Origin: Sphingomonas horti
Lineage (GTDB): Bacteria; Pseudomonadota; Alphaproteobacteria; Sphingomonadales; Sphingomonadaceae
Assembly: GCF_009753715.1 (NCBI RefSeq)
Contig: NZ_WQMS01000014.1
Coordinates: 23,349 to 87,348, forward strand
Reading direction: 5' to 3'
DNA length: 64,000 bases
Shown here: positions 54,859 through 64,000 of the stretch, piece after piece
Layout: each line of letters starts with the position of its first letter
Position numbering within the stretch: position 1 is the first letter of the stretch
Position numbers and translations under genes: made by a program
The notes under the pieces: model-generated
Databases searched by the model: none
What the model saw: the letters and a program-made list of their open reading frames with translations, nothing else
What the model was told of the DNA's origin: nothing

Positions 54859-56414
54859 TTGCCCCCGATCTTCTCGACCGCCTCGCCTGCGTCGCTGTGC
54901 CATTGGAACGCGCCGATCCCCGCCTTGCGCAGCTTGCGGACGACGGCCTGCGCTTCATCGTCGGTCTTGTATGGGCCGGCGAGCAGGCGATTGGTCGCCC
55001 GGTTCTTGGCGGTCCAGGGGCCCTTCGCCTTCAGGGTCGCGTCCTTTGCGGTCACGCGGGCCCACTCCTTGGGCAAGGCGTCGTCGTTGGCGCCGCCCGC
55101 GACCTGCACCCAGATGCGCGCAGGATTCTTCGGCTCGCCCTTCTTCTTGGCCGCGGCTTCCTTCGTCGCCTTGGCGGCCGGCGCGCAGGTCGTCTTGACC
55201 GCCCTGCCCTTCACCTTGCGCGGCGCCGGCTTGCAATCCTCGTCAGCCTGGGTCGTCTTAGCCTTCGCGGCCGCCTCTTCCTTCCTGGCAGCAGCACGCG
55301 GCGTGGGCGTCGGCGTCGGGCGGGGCGCGGCCTGCGCGACGCGGACCGGGCTGCGCACCGGCGCGTCCTGCGCGGCCGCCGAGCGGATATCGCGCATGAT
55401 CGCGTCGAGATCGCCGCGCTCGGCCGGCGGCAGCGTGGCCGGTTCGGTCGCAGCGAGGCGCGCGGGCGAGGGTGCTGGCGTCGGCGTGGGCGTCGGCGTG
55501 GGAACGGGCTTCGCCCGGACCTTTTCAGGCGGGGGCGAGGCGAGCAGCGCGCTTGCCCGTGCGCCGCGGCGCGTCGGCTGCGCCTGGGTCCGTGCGGCCT
55601 GGGTCGGGGCAGGCGTCGGCGCATAATAGGTCGGGGGCGCGGTCGGCTGCGGGATCGGCTCGGCCGATGCGACGCGGACATTGGCCGGCATTTCGCCCAG
55701 ATGCACCGCCGCCGCTTTCTGCGCCGGGTTCAGCGCCGACAGCTTGGCCAGGAACGGGTCCATCGTCTGGGCCATGCGCTCCGGCATGACCTTGTGGACG
55801 ATCCGGCTCGCGCCGGGCAGGTCGCCGGTCATCGCCAGTACGAAGGCGCGTGCGCGCCAGGCGCCCTGGTCCCGCTTGTAGAGCAAGGGATCGATCAGCT
55901 TCAGCGCCTGCTCCCGCTCGCCGCTGATGCCGAGCGACAGCGCATAGCGTTTGGTGACCTCGTCATTGGCCCCCCGCGTCAGCGCCAGCGCATAGTCGTG
56001 CTGCGCCTTCCGGGTATCGCCGCGCAGGTCATAGGCAAGGCCGCGATCCCCCGCGATCTCGATCTCCGGCACGCCCAGCGAGCGCGCGGCGTCGAACATC
56101 TTCAGCGCCTCGCGCGGATTGTCGACCATCAGCAGCGCTCGGGCGAGACCGGCCTTGATCTGGCCATTGCGCGGGGAACGTTCGTCCGCACGCGCGAAGA
56201 AGCCGAGCGCGGCATTGCCGTCGCCGACGTCGAGCGCCGCCTGGCCGGCGCCGATCAGCGCCGACAGGCTGGTCGGATCGGCGGCAAGTTCGCGGAGATA
56301 GCGCGACAGCCGGTCGGCAGGCCGCTCGGGCACCTGAGCGGGCGCGGCCGCAGCGGACGCAAGCAGCACCGCGGCCAGCCCCATGGCGGTCGAATGGAAA
56401 ATCGAACGGATCAC
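54855..56414 (-). CDS. TPR- and SPOR-domain exported protein
   Basis: 519 residues: signal peptide, TPR-like helical repeats (about 30-230), a long Pro/Ala/Thr-rich and Lys-rich linker (about 255-435) and a C-terminal SPOR domain ([13 protein letters not shown]…[19 protein letters not shown]). Such proteins bind peptidoglycan and are usually tied to division or cell-shape complexes. Start GTG 56414 (or ATG 56384). Confidence 0.85.
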   Translation of the reverse strand: MIRSIFHSTAMGLAAVLLASAAAAPAQVPERPADRLSRYLRELAADPTSLSALIGAGQAALDVGDGNAALGFFARADERSPRNGQIKAGLARALLMVDNPREALKMFDAARSLGVPEIEIAGDRGLAYDLRGDTRKAQHDYALALTRGANDEVTKRYALSLGISGEREQALKLIDPLLYKRDQGAWRARAFVLAMTGDLPGASRIVHKVMPERMAQTMDPFLAKLSALNPAQKAAAVHLGEMPANVRVASAEPIPQPTAPPTYYAPTPAPTQAARTQAQPTRRGARASALLASPPPEKVRAKPVPTPTPTPTPAPSPARLAATEPATLPPAERGDLDAIMRDIRSAAAQDAPVRSPVRVAQAAPRPTPTPTPRAAARKEEAAAKAKTTQADEDCKPAPRKVKGRAVKTTCAPAAKATKEAAAKKKGEPKNPARIWVQVAGGANDDALPKEWARVTAKDATLKAKGPWTAKNRATNRLLAGPYKTDDEAQAVVRKLRKAGIGAFQWHSDAGEAVEKIGGK

Positions 56415-56507
56415 TATGCGCGACTAGATGGGGCGCAAAGGCTTAGGGCAATGTGAACGCGGCCACGCTCGCGCCGAAGCGTGGCGGAGCGGCGACGAAA
56501 CACACGC

Positions 56508-56590
56508 GCCATCCCGGACTTGATCCGGGACCCACCGGCCGTCTGCTTCCGGCCACAGGAAGGTGGGTCCCCGGTCAAGCCCGGGATGGC
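56508..56590. repeat. 85-bp palindromic repeat, copy 7
   Basis: Left arm GCCATCCCGGACTTGATCCG and right arm ending GGTCAAGCCCGGGATGGC, inner arms CCCACC/GGTGGG. Lies just downstream of ftsZ (7 nt before its stop codon). Confidence 0.92.
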
Positions 56591-56597
56591 GGCCATG

Positions 56598-58061
56598 TTA
56601 CTGATTATTCTGGCGATTCAGAAACCGCGGAATATCCAGCGGATCGCTGTCGGCATCGTCGTCGGCGCTCGGCGCCTTGGCATTGCCGCGGGCGATCGAG
56701 GACATGCGCTCGAACAGCGTGCCGCCACCCTGGCGCGGCGCGGGGGCCGGCTCCGGCTTGGCTTCGGCCTTGGTGCCGCCGAACCAGCGGCGGCCGCCGG
56801 TCAGGTCTTCGTCGATCAGCGGCTCGGGCTCCGGCTCCGGCGCGTCCAGCAGCAGCTCGTCCGACGCGGTTTCCTCGATCGGCGCGTCGAGCGTCAGCGG
56901 CTCGTCCTCGGCCGTTGGTGCTTCCACTTTCAGCTCGGGCTCGGGCGCCATTTCCGCGGCCGGTTCCGGCGCGGCGACCGGGGCCGGCTCGACCGGCTTG
57001 GCTGCCGCCGGCATTACGAACGGCCGCGGCTCGGCGTCGGCCTTCTTGGTGCCGGGGAAGGAGAAGACGCGCGCCGGCTCCGGCTTTTCGCTCACTTCCG
57101 CCTCGATGCCGGTGGCGACGACCGACACCCGGATCTTGCCTTCCAGATCGTTGTTGAAGGCCGAACCCCAGATGATATTGGCGTCCGGGTCGACCAGCTC
57201 CTTGATGTGGTTGGCGGCCTCGTCCACCTCCATCAGGCGCATGTCCTCGCCGCCGGTGATCGAGATGATCACGCCCTTGGCGCCCTTCATGCTGACGCCG
57301 TCCAGCAGCGGATTGGCGATCGCCTTTTCGGCCGCCTCGATCGCGCGATTGTCGCCGGACGCCTCGCCGGTGCCCATCATCGCCTTGCCCATCTCGCCCA
57401 TCACCGAGCGGACGTCCGCGAAGTCGAGGTTGATCAGGCCGGGCATGACCATCAGGTCGGTGATGCCGCGCACGCCCTGCTGCAGCACCTGGTCGGCCAT
57501 CTGGAACGCTTCCTTGAAGGTCGTGTTCGGGTTGGCGATCAGGAACAGGTTCTGGTTCGGGATCACGATCAGCGTGTCGACATGCTTCTGCAGCTCGGCG
57601 ATGCCGGCTTCGGCCGACTTCATCCGGCGCGAGCCTTCGAAGCTGAACGGCTTGGTCACCACCCCGACAGTGAGGATGCCGCGCTCGCGCGCCGCCTTGG
57701 CGATCACGGGAGCGGCGCCGGTGCCGGTGCCGCCGCCCATGCCGGCGGCGATGAAGCACATGTGCGCGCCGTCCAGCGAGCGCTCGACCTGGTCGATCGT
57801 CTCTTCGGCGGCGGCGCGGCCGATCTCGGGCCGCGAGCCGGCGCCCAGGCCCTGCGTGATCTTGAGGCCAAGCTGGATGCGGCTTTCGGCCGGCGACGCG
57901 TTCAGCGCCTGCGCGTCGGTGTTGGCGACGATGAAATCGACCCCCTGCACGTCCGACGCGATCATGTTCGCAATCGCGTTGCCGCCCGCGCCACCGACGC
58001 CGATCACGCTGATCCTCGGCTTCAGCTCATCCACCTCGGGCGGGATGAATTCGATGCTCAT
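56598..58061 (-). CDS. ftsZ: Cell division protein FtsZ
   Basis: Tubulin-like GTPase that forms the division ring. 487 residues: GTP-binding GGGTGTG at residues 109-115, T7 loop [11 protein letters not shown], a long Pro/Glu-rich linker (about 340-460) and a conserved C-terminal tail peptide ([12 protein letters not shown]) that binds FtsA. The ATG 58061 has GAGGAG upstream. No lpxC follows; several GANTC sites precede the start. Confidence 0.97.
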   Translation of the reverse strand: MSIEFIPPEVDELKPRISVIGVGGAGGNAIANMIASDVQGVDFIVANTDAQALNASPAESRIQLGLKITQGLGAGSRPEIGRAAAEETIDQVERSLDGAHMCFIAAGMGGGTGTGAAPVIAKAARERGILTVGVVTKPFSFEGSRRMKSAEAGIAELQKHVDTLIVIPNQNLFLIANPNTTFKEAFQMADQVLQQGVRGITDLMVMPGLINLDFADVRSVMGEMGKAMMGTGEASGDNRAIEAAEKAIANPLLDGVSMKGAKGVIISITGGEDMRLMEVDEAANHIKELVDPDANIIWGSAFNNDLEGKIRVSVVATGIEAEVSEKPEPARVFSFPGTKKADAEPRPFVMPAAAKPVEPAPVAAPEPAAEMAPEPELKVEAPTAEDEPLTLDAPIEETASDELLLDAPEPEPEPLIDEDLTGGRRWFGGTKAEAKPEPAPAPRQGGGTLFERMSSIARGNAKAPSADDDADSDPLDIPRFLNRQNNQ

Positions 58062-58067
58062 GTGATT

Positions 58068-58156
58068 GACTCCTCGTCGCAAATCGCCGGCGAAGCGCTC
58101 GCCCCCAACACGGGCTTATGAATCAACGGATTCGCCAAATCGACACCAAAGTTAAC
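58068..58156 (-). promoter_or_regulatory. GANTC cluster and GTTAAC between ftsA and ftsZ
   Basis: GANTC (CcrM) sites at 58068-58072 (GACTC), 58120-58124 (GAATC) and 58129-58133 (GATTC) and a GTTAAC half-CtrA-like site at 58151-58156 lie in the 110-bp ftsA-ftsZ gap, which is much more A+T-rich than elsewhere. This is the expected layout of a cell-cycle-controlled ftsZ promoter as in Caulobacter. Confidence 0.55.
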
Positions 58157-58171
58157 GGCCCACAATTTTAT

Positions 58172-59452
58172 TCACAGGTTTGTCCGGAAGGCTGTCACCA
58201 GCCGCTGGATCAGCGCCGGCGCCGACGGCTTGACCACGGTCTGGTCGCGCCCCGCCGTCAGCAGCCGCAGGTCGATCGGGTCCGACGCGGCGTAGCGGGT
58301 CAGGCCCGCCAGCGTCGCGAAGGCCGGGCCGCTGTGCGCGTCGGGCAGGCCGGTCAGTCCGCGCGGACGCCCGACCCGGACCGATCGGCCGAGCAGGCCC
58401 TGGGCGTAATCCGCCACGCCCTTCAGCTCCGCACCGCCGCCGGTCAGCACCACCTGCCGCCCGCGGCTGAAGCCGAGCTCCGTCAGCGCCTTCGCGACCT
58501 CGCCGAAAATCTGGTCCAGGCGGGGCCGGATCACGCTGATCAGCTGCGCCCGGGTGATCCGCGCCGGCTCGCCCTGCCCCTCCTCGGCCGAAATCGGCGC
58601 GACCTCGATCATGTCGTGATTGTCGCGCGGGGTCGCCGTCGCGGAGCCGTAGAAGCATTTCATCCGCTCCGCCTGCGCCCGGCGCGTGCCGAACGCGGAC
58701 GCGATGTCGTCGGTGATGTCGGCCGCGCCCAGCGGGATCGACGCCAGGTCCACCAGCATCCCGCCGATGAACAGCGACACGTTGGTGACGCCCGCGCCCA
58801 GCTCGACCAGCGCGATGCCGAGCTCACGCTCCTCGTCCGACAGGCACGCCATGCCGGTCGCGAACGGGGAAGCGACGATCGACTTCACTTCCAGATGCGC
58901 GCTGCGCACGCACAGGTCGAGGTTGCGGACCGGCGACGGCTCGGCCGCGACGACATGGATGCCGACGCCAAGTCTGTCGGCATGCATACCGCGCGGGTCC
59001 TTGACGTCGTTGAGCCCGTCCAGCGTGTAGAGCGTCGGCTGCGCGTGCAGCACCATCCGGCCGCCCGGATCGACCGAATCCCGCCCGGCGGCGAGCAGAT
59101 GATCGATATCCTCCTGCTCGATCCGGTGGCCGCCAAGCTCGACCTCGACCGAGGCGACGTTGCTCGCCAGCCCGCCGGCCGAGAAGCCGACCCACACATC
59201 CTCGATGTTGACGCCGGCGATCCGCTCCGCCTGCTCGACCGCCTCGCGCACCGCAAGCTCGGTCGCGCTCATGTCGGCGACATAGCCGCGCCGCACGCCC
59301 CGGCTTTCGCGCTGGCCGGTGCCGAGCACGTTCAGACCCCCATCCTCTCCGCGCTCGACGATCAGGGCGGACACCTTCCAGGAGCCGATATCCAGCGCGG
59401 TGATCAGCTTATCACCGCGCGCGGCGGCGGCACGGGATTCACGCCTGCTCAT
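58172..59452 (-). CDS. ftsA: Cell division protein FtsA
   Basis: Actin-fold ATPase that links FtsZ to the membrane. 426 residues with phosphate-1 DIGSWKVSALIVE, the 1C SHS2-type subdomain, and a VVLTGGGAELKGV motif. ATG 59452 overlaps ftsQ stop (ATGA). A C-terminal amphipathic helix is not obvious in the last residues (IQRLVTAFRTNL fits weakly). Confidence 0.95.
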   Translation of the reverse strand: MSRRESRAAAARGDKLITALDIGSWKVSALIVERGEDGGLNVLGTGQRESRGVRRGYVADMSATELAVREAVEQAERIAGVNIEDVWVGFSAGGLASNVASVEVELGGHRIEQEDIDHLLAAGRDSVDPGGRMVLHAQPTLYTLDGLNDVKDPRGMHADRLGVGIHVVAAEPSPVRNLDLCVRSAHLEVKSIVASPFATGMACLSDEERELGIALVELGAGVTNVSLFIGGMLVDLASIPLGAADITDDIASAFGTRRAQAERMKCFYGSATATPRDNHDMIEVAPISAEEGQGEPARITRAQLISVIRPRLDQIFGEVAKALTELGFSRGRQVVLTGGGAELKGVADYAQGLLGRSVRVGRPRGLTGLPDAHSGPAFATLAGLTRYAASDPIDLRLLTAGRDQTVVKPSAPALIQRLVTAFRTNL

Positions 59453-60408
59453 AATGTGTCGTTCACCTTTTCGAGGCCGGGATGCTGCTGGGTCGCGGCG
59501 GGAGCGGCAGGGGTCGGCTCGGGCGAAAGCGCGCTGCCGTCGATCGCGCGCACCTGCCGGTCGATCCGCGCGACGAACCGGGTCGGGTCGCGCATGTCGA
59601 ACTTCAAAAAGCCCCGTCCGAGAAGGTTTTGCGAGGAATCCATGCGCGCGAAACGCACCAGCGCGCGTTCCGATTCATCCCGTCCCTCCGGCAGCGACAG
59701 CGTCTCGCCGGACTGGAAGCGCAGGTCCCAGCGCCGCTCCCCGATCCAGGTCGCGCCGGCGATCACCGGCTTCAGCGCCGGCGCCTTGGCGAGCAGCCCG
59801 GCGAGCTCGCCGGCATGAAGATTGGCGTCGGCGCCGATCAGCAGCGGCAGGTCCCCGCTCGGGGCGGCGGTCACGTCCTGCAGCACGACACCGCTCGCGT
59901 CGATCAGCCGCAGCCGGCCCTGATATTGCCAGACCGCGGCCGGCGTGCGCTCGACGATGTCCACCACCAGCGTGTCGGGCAGCCGCCGCGAGACCCGCGC
60001 GTCCTGCACCCAGCCATAGCGCAGCAGCTTCTCCCGCACCCCGTCGAGGTCGACCAGCGGCATTGCCATCGAATGCTGGTCGAACGCGATCGCATAGACG
60101 GTCAGCCGGTCCATGTTCCGGATGCCGCGCAGGTCGACGCGCTTCACCTCGAAGCCGGCGCGCCCGAACGCGTTCGCGACCTCGGTGCCCGCCATCGCCG
60201 GCACGCCGAACGCCTGCAGCACCGCAAGGCCAAGCGCCGCGCCCAGCCCCAGCGTGCCCCAGGTGACGGCCCGCTGCACCGTCTCGTGGCTGACCGGGAT
60301 CGCGCCGAACATCCGCGCGAACAGCCCCGGCTTCTTCGCCGCCGGCTTCCGCCGCGCCGGCGCGCGCGCGGGGGTGCCGCGCCGGATCTTCGCGGATGCG
60401 CTAGCCAT
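59449..60408 (-). CDS. ftsQ: Cell division protein FtsQ
   Basis: Bitopic divisome protein. 319 residues: cytoplasmic Lys/Pro/Ala-rich N terminus, one membrane helix (about 50-72), POTRA domain (VKRVDLRGIRNMDRLTVYAIA…) and beta domain (PLLIGADANLHAGELAGLL, a FtsQ signature). I use ATG 60408; TTG 60414 is also possible. It overlaps ddl by 8 nt. Confidence 0.92.
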   Translation of the reverse strand: MASASAKIRRGTPARAPARRKPAAKKPGLFARMFGAIPVSHETVQRAVTWGTLGLGAALGLAVLQAFGVPAMAGTEVANAFGRAGFEVKRVDLRGIRNMDRLTVYAIAFDQHSMAMPLVDLDGVREKLLRYGWVQDARVSRRLPDTLVVDIVERTPAAVWQYQGRLRLIDASGVVLQDVTAAPSGDLPLLIGADANLHAGELAGLLAKAPALKPVIAGATWIGERRWDLRFQSGETLSLPEGRDESERALVRFARMDSSQNLLGRGFLKFDMRDPTRFVARIDRQVRAIDGSALSPEPTPAAPAATQQHPGLEKVNDTL

Positions 60409-61324
60409 CGCCAAGCGCCTCCTTCACGATCGCATCGACCAGCTCGGCGTAGCTCAGCCCGACCAGCCGCCCTTGTTCGGGCACCAGGCTCAGCGGCGTC
60501 ATGCCCGGCTGGGTGTTCACTTCGAGCAGATAGAGGCCCTCCGCGCCCCTCTCGTCGTCCCAGCGGAAGTCCGAGCGCGATGCGCCTTTGCAGCCGAGCA
60601 ATTTGTGCGCCTTCAGCGCTATCTCCAGGCACGCTTCGGCGATGTTCGGCGGAATGTTCGCCGGGCAGACATGCTCGGTCAGCCCCTCGGTATATTTGGC
60701 GTCATAGTCGTAGAAGCCGCTCTTGGGCCTCAGCTCCGTGACGCCCAGCGCGCGGCCGCCCAGCACCGCCGTCGTCAGCTCGCGCCCGCGGATGAACGGC
60801 TCGGCAAGCAGTTCGTCGAAATCCTGCCAGGGCCCAGCCACGTGGCGGCCGATCGGTTCGCCGTAATTGCCCTCGGCCGTCACGATCGCGACGCCGACCG
60901 ACGAGCCTTCGTTGACCGGCTTCAGCACATAGGGCCGTGCGAGCGGATCGCCGAAATACAGGCTTTCTGACTTCACCACATGCCCGCCGGGCATGCGGAT
61001 GCCGTGGGGAACAAGCGCCTGCTTGGTCAGCTGCTTGTCGACAGCGATCACCGAGGTGACCATGCCCGAATGGGTGTATCTGACGCCCATCAGGTCGAGC
61101 ATGCCCTGCACCGACCCGTCCTCGCCCGGCGTGCCGTGCAGCGCGTTGAAGACGAGGTCGGGCTTGGCCTCCGCGATCCGCTCGGCGACGTCGCGGCCCA
61201 TGTCGAGCCGCGTCACCTTGTAGCCAAGGCTCTCCAGCGCATCGGCCACGCCCGCGCCCGACATCAGCGAAACCTCACGTTCGGCCGACCAGCCGCCCAT
61301 CAGGACGAGGATGTGGAGGGACAC
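60401..61324 (-). CDS. ddl: D-alanine-D-alanine ligase
   Basis: Makes D-Ala-D-Ala for the UDP-MurNAc pentapeptide. 307 residues, ATP-grasp with GGWSAEREVSLMSG, the KPVNEGSSVGVAIV stretch and EVNTQPGMTPLSLVPEQ. The start is GTG 61324, with GGAGG from repeat A3 at 5-nt spacing. Confidence 0.96.
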   Translation of the reverse strand: MSLHILVLMGGWSAEREVSLMSGAGVADALESLGYKVTRLDMGRDVAERIAEAKPDLVFNALHGTPGEDGSVQGMLDLMGVRYTHSGMVTSVIAVDKQLTKQALVPHGIRMPGGHVVKSESLYFGDPLARPYVLKPVNEGSSVGVAIVTAEGNYGEPIGRHVAGPWQDFDELLAEPFIRGRELTTAVLGGRALGVTELRPKSGFYDYDAKYTEGLTEHVCPANIPPNIAEACLEIALKAHKLLGCKGASRSDFRWDDERGAEGLYLLEVNTQPGMTPLSLVPEQGRLVGLSYAELVDAIVKEALGDG

Positions 61325-61328
61325 TAAA

Positions 61329-61493
61329 TCCTCCCCTCATGAAATGAGGGGAGGGGGACCGCGCGCGCCAGCGCGTGGTGGAGGGGCCGCACCTCGGCCG
61401 CGAGCCGGGGGAGGATGCTGACCCTCCGCTTCGCTCCGGGCCCCTCCACCGCGCTTCGCGCGGTCCCCCTCCCCGAGCAGAGCTCGGGGAGGA
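61329..61493. repeat. 165-bp nested palindrome A3 (TCCTCCCC family)
   Basis: Ends TCCTCCCC and GGGGAGGA, internal pairs CGGTGG…/CCACCG and GGGGCC. Left end on the minus strand is GGGAGGATTTA directly before the ddl GTG. It separates ddl from murB. Confidence 0.93.
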
Positions 61494-61508
61494 TTTGAAC
61501 AGCTGCCG

Positions 61509-62423
61509 TCACCTCGCCACCCCCACGCGCTGAATCTCCCATTCCAGCTCGATCCCCGAATGCGCCTTCACGCGCGCGCGGACTTCCTCGCCCAGCGCCT
61601 CGATCTCGGCGCTGCTGGCCTTGCCCAGATTGAGCAGGAAGTTGCAATGCTTTTCAGAGACTTGAGCGTCGCCGAGCCGAAGGCCGCGGCAGCCCGCCTC
61701 GTCGATTTCCTTCCACGCCCTGGTGCCGGGCGGGTTCTTGAAGGTGGACCCGCCGGTCTTGGAGCGGAGCGGCTGCGTCGCTTCGCGCGATGCGGCGATG
61801 CGGTCCATCTCCGCCTGGATCGCAGCAGGCTCAGCGGGATGACCGCGGAAGGTGGCGCCGACCACCACCGCGCCTTCGGGCAGCTCCGAATGACGATAGG
61901 TATAGCCAAGCGCATCGAGCGGCAGCGTCCGCCGCTCGCCGGAACGGAGCACGACGTCGCATTCGACGAGAATGTCCTTCACCTCTCGGCCATAGGCGCC
62001 GCCGTTCATCCGCACGAAGCCGCCGACAGTGCCCGGGATCGAGCGCAGGAACTCGACGCCTCCGATGCCGGCATCGCGCGCGGTCGAGGAAACGAGAATA
62101 CCGCTGGCTCCGCCGCCGCAGCGCAGGGTCGTCGCGTCCAACACGTCAACCTTGGCGAACGCCTTGCCCAGCCGCACGACCACGCCCGGTACGCCGCCGT
62201 CGCGCACGATCATGTTGGAGCCGAGCCCCAGCGCCATCACCGGCACCGACGGGTCGAGAACGGCAAGGAACGCCGACAGGTCGTCCACGTCCTTCGGCTC
62301 GAACAACCACTCGGCCGCGCCGCCCGACTTGAACCAGACAAGGGGGGCCAGCGGGGCGTGAGGCGTAAGCTTGCCCCGCGTCTCGCTCAGCACGGGCGGG
62401 TGCCGGAGGTTGGCGACCATCAT
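61509..62423 (-). CDS. murB: UDP-N-acetylenolpyruvoylglucosamine reductase
   Basis: FAD enzyme completing UDP-MurNAc. 304 residues with [10 protein letters not shown], the [18 protein letters not shown] motif (catalytic Ser and FAD contacts) and GSTFKNP. The ATG 62423 overlaps the murC stop (ATGA). Length fits the shorter type. Confidence 0.95.
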   Translation of the reverse strand: MMVANLRHPPVLSETRGKLTPHAPLAPLVWFKSGGAAEWLFEPKDVDDLSAFLAVLDPSVPVMALGLGSNMIVRDGGVPGVVVRLGKAFAKVDVLDATTLRCGGGASGILVSSTARDAGIGGVEFLRSIPGTVGGFVRMNGGAYGREVKDILVECDVVLRSGERRTLPLDALGYTYRHSELPEGAVVVGATFRGHPAEPAAIQAEMDRIAASREATQPLRSKTGGSTFKNPPGTRAWKEIDEAGCRGLRLGDAQVSEKHCNFLLNLGKASSAEIEALGEEVRARVKAHSGIELEWEIQRVGVAR

Positions 62424-63826
62424 GCCGCCTCCCTCCGCATCGCATCCGCTAGCCCCGCCGCCCATTTGGTGATGTCGCCGGCGCCCAGGCAGACGACCAG
62501 GTCGCCCGGCTGCGCGATGCCGGCCAGCTCGCGTGCCAGCGACGCGGCATCCGCAATCTCGGCCGCCGCGCGATGGCCGCTCGCTTTCAGCCCCGCCACC
62601 AGCGCCGCCGCGTTCACGCCGTCGATCGGCGCCTCGCCCGCGGCATAGACCGGCGCCACATAGACCATATCGGCGTCGTTGAATGCGGTCTCGAACTCGC
62701 TGAGCAGGTTGGACAGGCGCGAATAGCGGTGCGGCTGGCAGACCGCGATCACCCGCCCCTGCGTCGCTTCGCGCGCCGCCGCCAGCACCGCACGGATCTC
62801 GACCGGATGGTGGCCGTAGTCGTCGATGATCGTGACGCCGCCCACCTCGCCGACCTTGGTGAAGCGCCGCTTGACGCCGCCGAACTTGGCAAAGCCGCCG
62901 CGGATCATCTCGTCGGGGACGCCCAGTTCCACCGCGACCGCGATCGCCGCCAGCGCGTTCTGGACATTGTGCTTGCCCGGCATCGGCAGCCGCACGTCCT
63001 CGATGGCGCGGACCTCGCCGTCGCGGCCGCGGATCGCGACATGGAAGCAATTGCCGCCGCTTTCAGGCGCCACGAACGTCGCGCGCACGTCCGCCTGCGC
63101 CGAAAAGCCGTAGGTCACGACCCGCCGGTCGCGGATCAGCGGCAGGATGTTCTGCACTTCGGGATGGTCGAGGCACATCACCGCCGCACCATAGAAAGGC
63201 ACGTTGTGCACGAACTCCAGATAGGCGGCCTTGGCGCGGTCGAAGTCGCCATAATGGTCGAGATGCTCGGGGTCGATGTTGGTCACGACGGCGATCGTGC
63301 CGTCCAGCCGCAGGAAGCTGCCGTCGCTTTCGTCGGCCTCGACCACCATCCAGTCCGACGCGCCGAGCCGGGCGTTGGAGCCATAGCTGTTGATGATGCC
63401 GCCGTTGATCACGGTCGCGTCGATCCCGCCCGCGTCGAGCAACGCCGCCGCCATCGACGTGGTCGTGGTCTTGCCGTGCGTACCGGCGACCGCGATCGTC
63501 GATTTCAGCCGCATCAGCTCGGCCAGCATCTCCGCGCGCCGCACGACGGGGATGCGGCGCTCGTACGCATAGGCGACCTCGGGATTGTCGCGCTTGATCG
63601 CGGTCGAGACGACGACCACCGCCGCCCCTTCGACGTTGGCCGCTTCATGCCCGATCATCACCTTGATGCCGCGGCGGCGCAGGCCTTCGATCGCATAGCC
63701 TTCGGCCACATCCGAGCCCTGCACCGAATAGCCGAGATTGTGCATCACCTCGGCGATCCCGGACATGCCGATGCCCCCGATCCCCACGAAATGGATCGTG
63801 CCGATATCGGTCCCGACGCCTTTCAT
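62420..63826 (-). CDS. murC: UDP-N-acetylmuramate-L-alanine ligase
   Basis: Adds L-Ala to UDP-MurNAc. 468 residues; N-terminal [20 protein letters not shown]-binding [11 protein letters not shown] and the substrate-binding [17 protein letters not shown] 63826, with GGAGG of repeat A4 at 5-nt spacing; the track-like upstream TTG 63829 is less likely. Its own gene start abuts the repeat. Confidence 0.95.
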   Translation of the reverse strand: MKGVGTDIGTIHFVGIGGIGMSGIAEVMHNLGYSVQGSDVAEGYAIEGLRRRGIKVMIGHEAANVEGAAVVVVSTAIKRDNPEVAYAYERRIPVVRRAEMLAELMRLKSTIAVAGTHGKTTTTSMAAALLDAGGIDATVINGGIINSYGSNARLGASDWMVVEADESDGSFLRLDGTIAVVTNIDPEHLDHYGDFDRAKAAYLEFVHNVPFYGAAVMCLDHPEVQNILPLIRDRRVVTYGFSAQADVRATFVAPESGGNCFHVAIRGRDGEVRAIEDVRLPMPGKHNVQNALAAIAVAVELGVPDEMIRGGFAKFGGVKRRFTKVGEVGGVTIIDDYGHHPVEIRAVLAAAREATQGRVIAVCQPHRYSRLSNLLSEFETAFNDADMVYVAPVYAAGEAPIDGVNAAALVAGLKASGHRAAAEIADAASLARELAGIAQPGDLVVCLGAGDITKWAAGLADAMRREAA

Positions 63827-63830
63827 CAAA

Positions 63831-63992
63831 TCCTCCCCAAGCTTGCTTGGGGAGGGGGACCGCCAAAGGCGGTGGAGGGGCCCTTCCCCCGGGCTCGGGC
63901 CGGGGGAAGGGTGTTTCCGCCCGCTTTGCGGCCGGCCCCTCCACCACTCGCCTGCGGCGAGCGGCCCCCCTCCCCTGCTGCGCAGGGGAGGA
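63831..63992. repeat. 160-bp nested palindrome A4 (TCCTCCCC family)
   Basis: Ends TCCTCCCC and GGGGAGGA with internal GGTGGAGGGGCC/GGCCCCTCCACC. Its left end reads GGGGAGGATTTG in front of the murC ATG. The next gene upstream in the murC direction is outside the window, which ends at 64000 with 8 unassigned nucleotides. Confidence 0.93.
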
Positions 63993-64000
63993 ACTGGATG

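Noticed and set aside
63645..63947. 100-residue minus-strand open frame at the right edge
   Set aside because: Overlaps the start of murC and the repeat A4; out of frame and without motifs.

Overview
The window (about two-thirds G+C) reads as chromosome from an alphaproteobacterium of the order Sphingomonadales, most likely Sphingomonas or a close relative. The evidence is the protein set (UPF0262, PEPxxWA-CTERM proteins, TIGR02117, ATP-grasp Ddl inside an mraZ/dcw-type cluster, soluble chemotaxis transducer), CcrM (GANTC), CtrA-like and DnaA-like sites near cell-cycle genes, and many palindromic intergenic repeats of the kind common in sphingomonads. There is no lpxC next to ftsZ, which fits a group known for replacing LPS with glycosphingolipids. 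No rRNA, CRISPR array, prophage or insertion sequence was seen. The species is not identifiable from the sequence alone.

Layout. 1-290 holds no recognisable gene; a tRNA-Leu(CAG) follows. 448-9084 carries an NDUFA9-like oxidoreductase, uppP and a glutamate synthase operon gltD-DUF2059-gltB with start/stop overlaps. 9338-16389 is mixed metabolism: GFA-family protein, membrane hydrolase-like protein, GST, M20 peptidase, ubiG, lysC, a low-GC orphan membrane gene, a flavin oxidoreductase and DUF427. 16473-19948 groups a TonB-dependent receptor, a TauD/TfdA dioxygenase and a Crp/Fnr regulator. 19945-23450 runs leftward: xseB, ispA, coaD, a cyclophilin and queA. 23568-27482 is a compact rightward operon of two exported DUF4331 proteins, a TPR protein and a HupE/UreJ-type membrane protein; this is the best candidate here for an uncharacterised system. 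27458-34778 contains dnaB, UPF0262, cdd, an AraC regulator, dcd, a relBE-type toxin-antitoxin pair and sdhCDA without sdhB. 34932-39721 has the chemotaxis transducer, an SDR, prmA, TIGR02117 and two PEPxxWA-CTERM proteins.

From 39789 to the right end everything is on the minus strand and is essential or housekeeping. In transcription order (right to left) it is murC-murB-ddl-ftsQ-ftsA-ftsZ (division and wall), a TPR/SPOR protein, dgt, argS, a SPOR protein, nagZ, scpA, scpB, tatA (condensin, peptidoglycan recycling, Tat export), yajC-secD-secF-DUF498 (Sec export), bamD (outer-membrane assembly), recN and ligA (DNA repair).

The most striking non-coding structure is repeats: seven copies of an approximately 85-bp palindrome, four copies of a 145-165-bp nested palindrome that supplies the Shine-Dalgarno sequence of nagZ, ddl and murC, and a short palindrome inserted in frame inside both gltB and ligA. 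Five convergent gene pairs overlap at their 3' ends, so little room is left for terminators.
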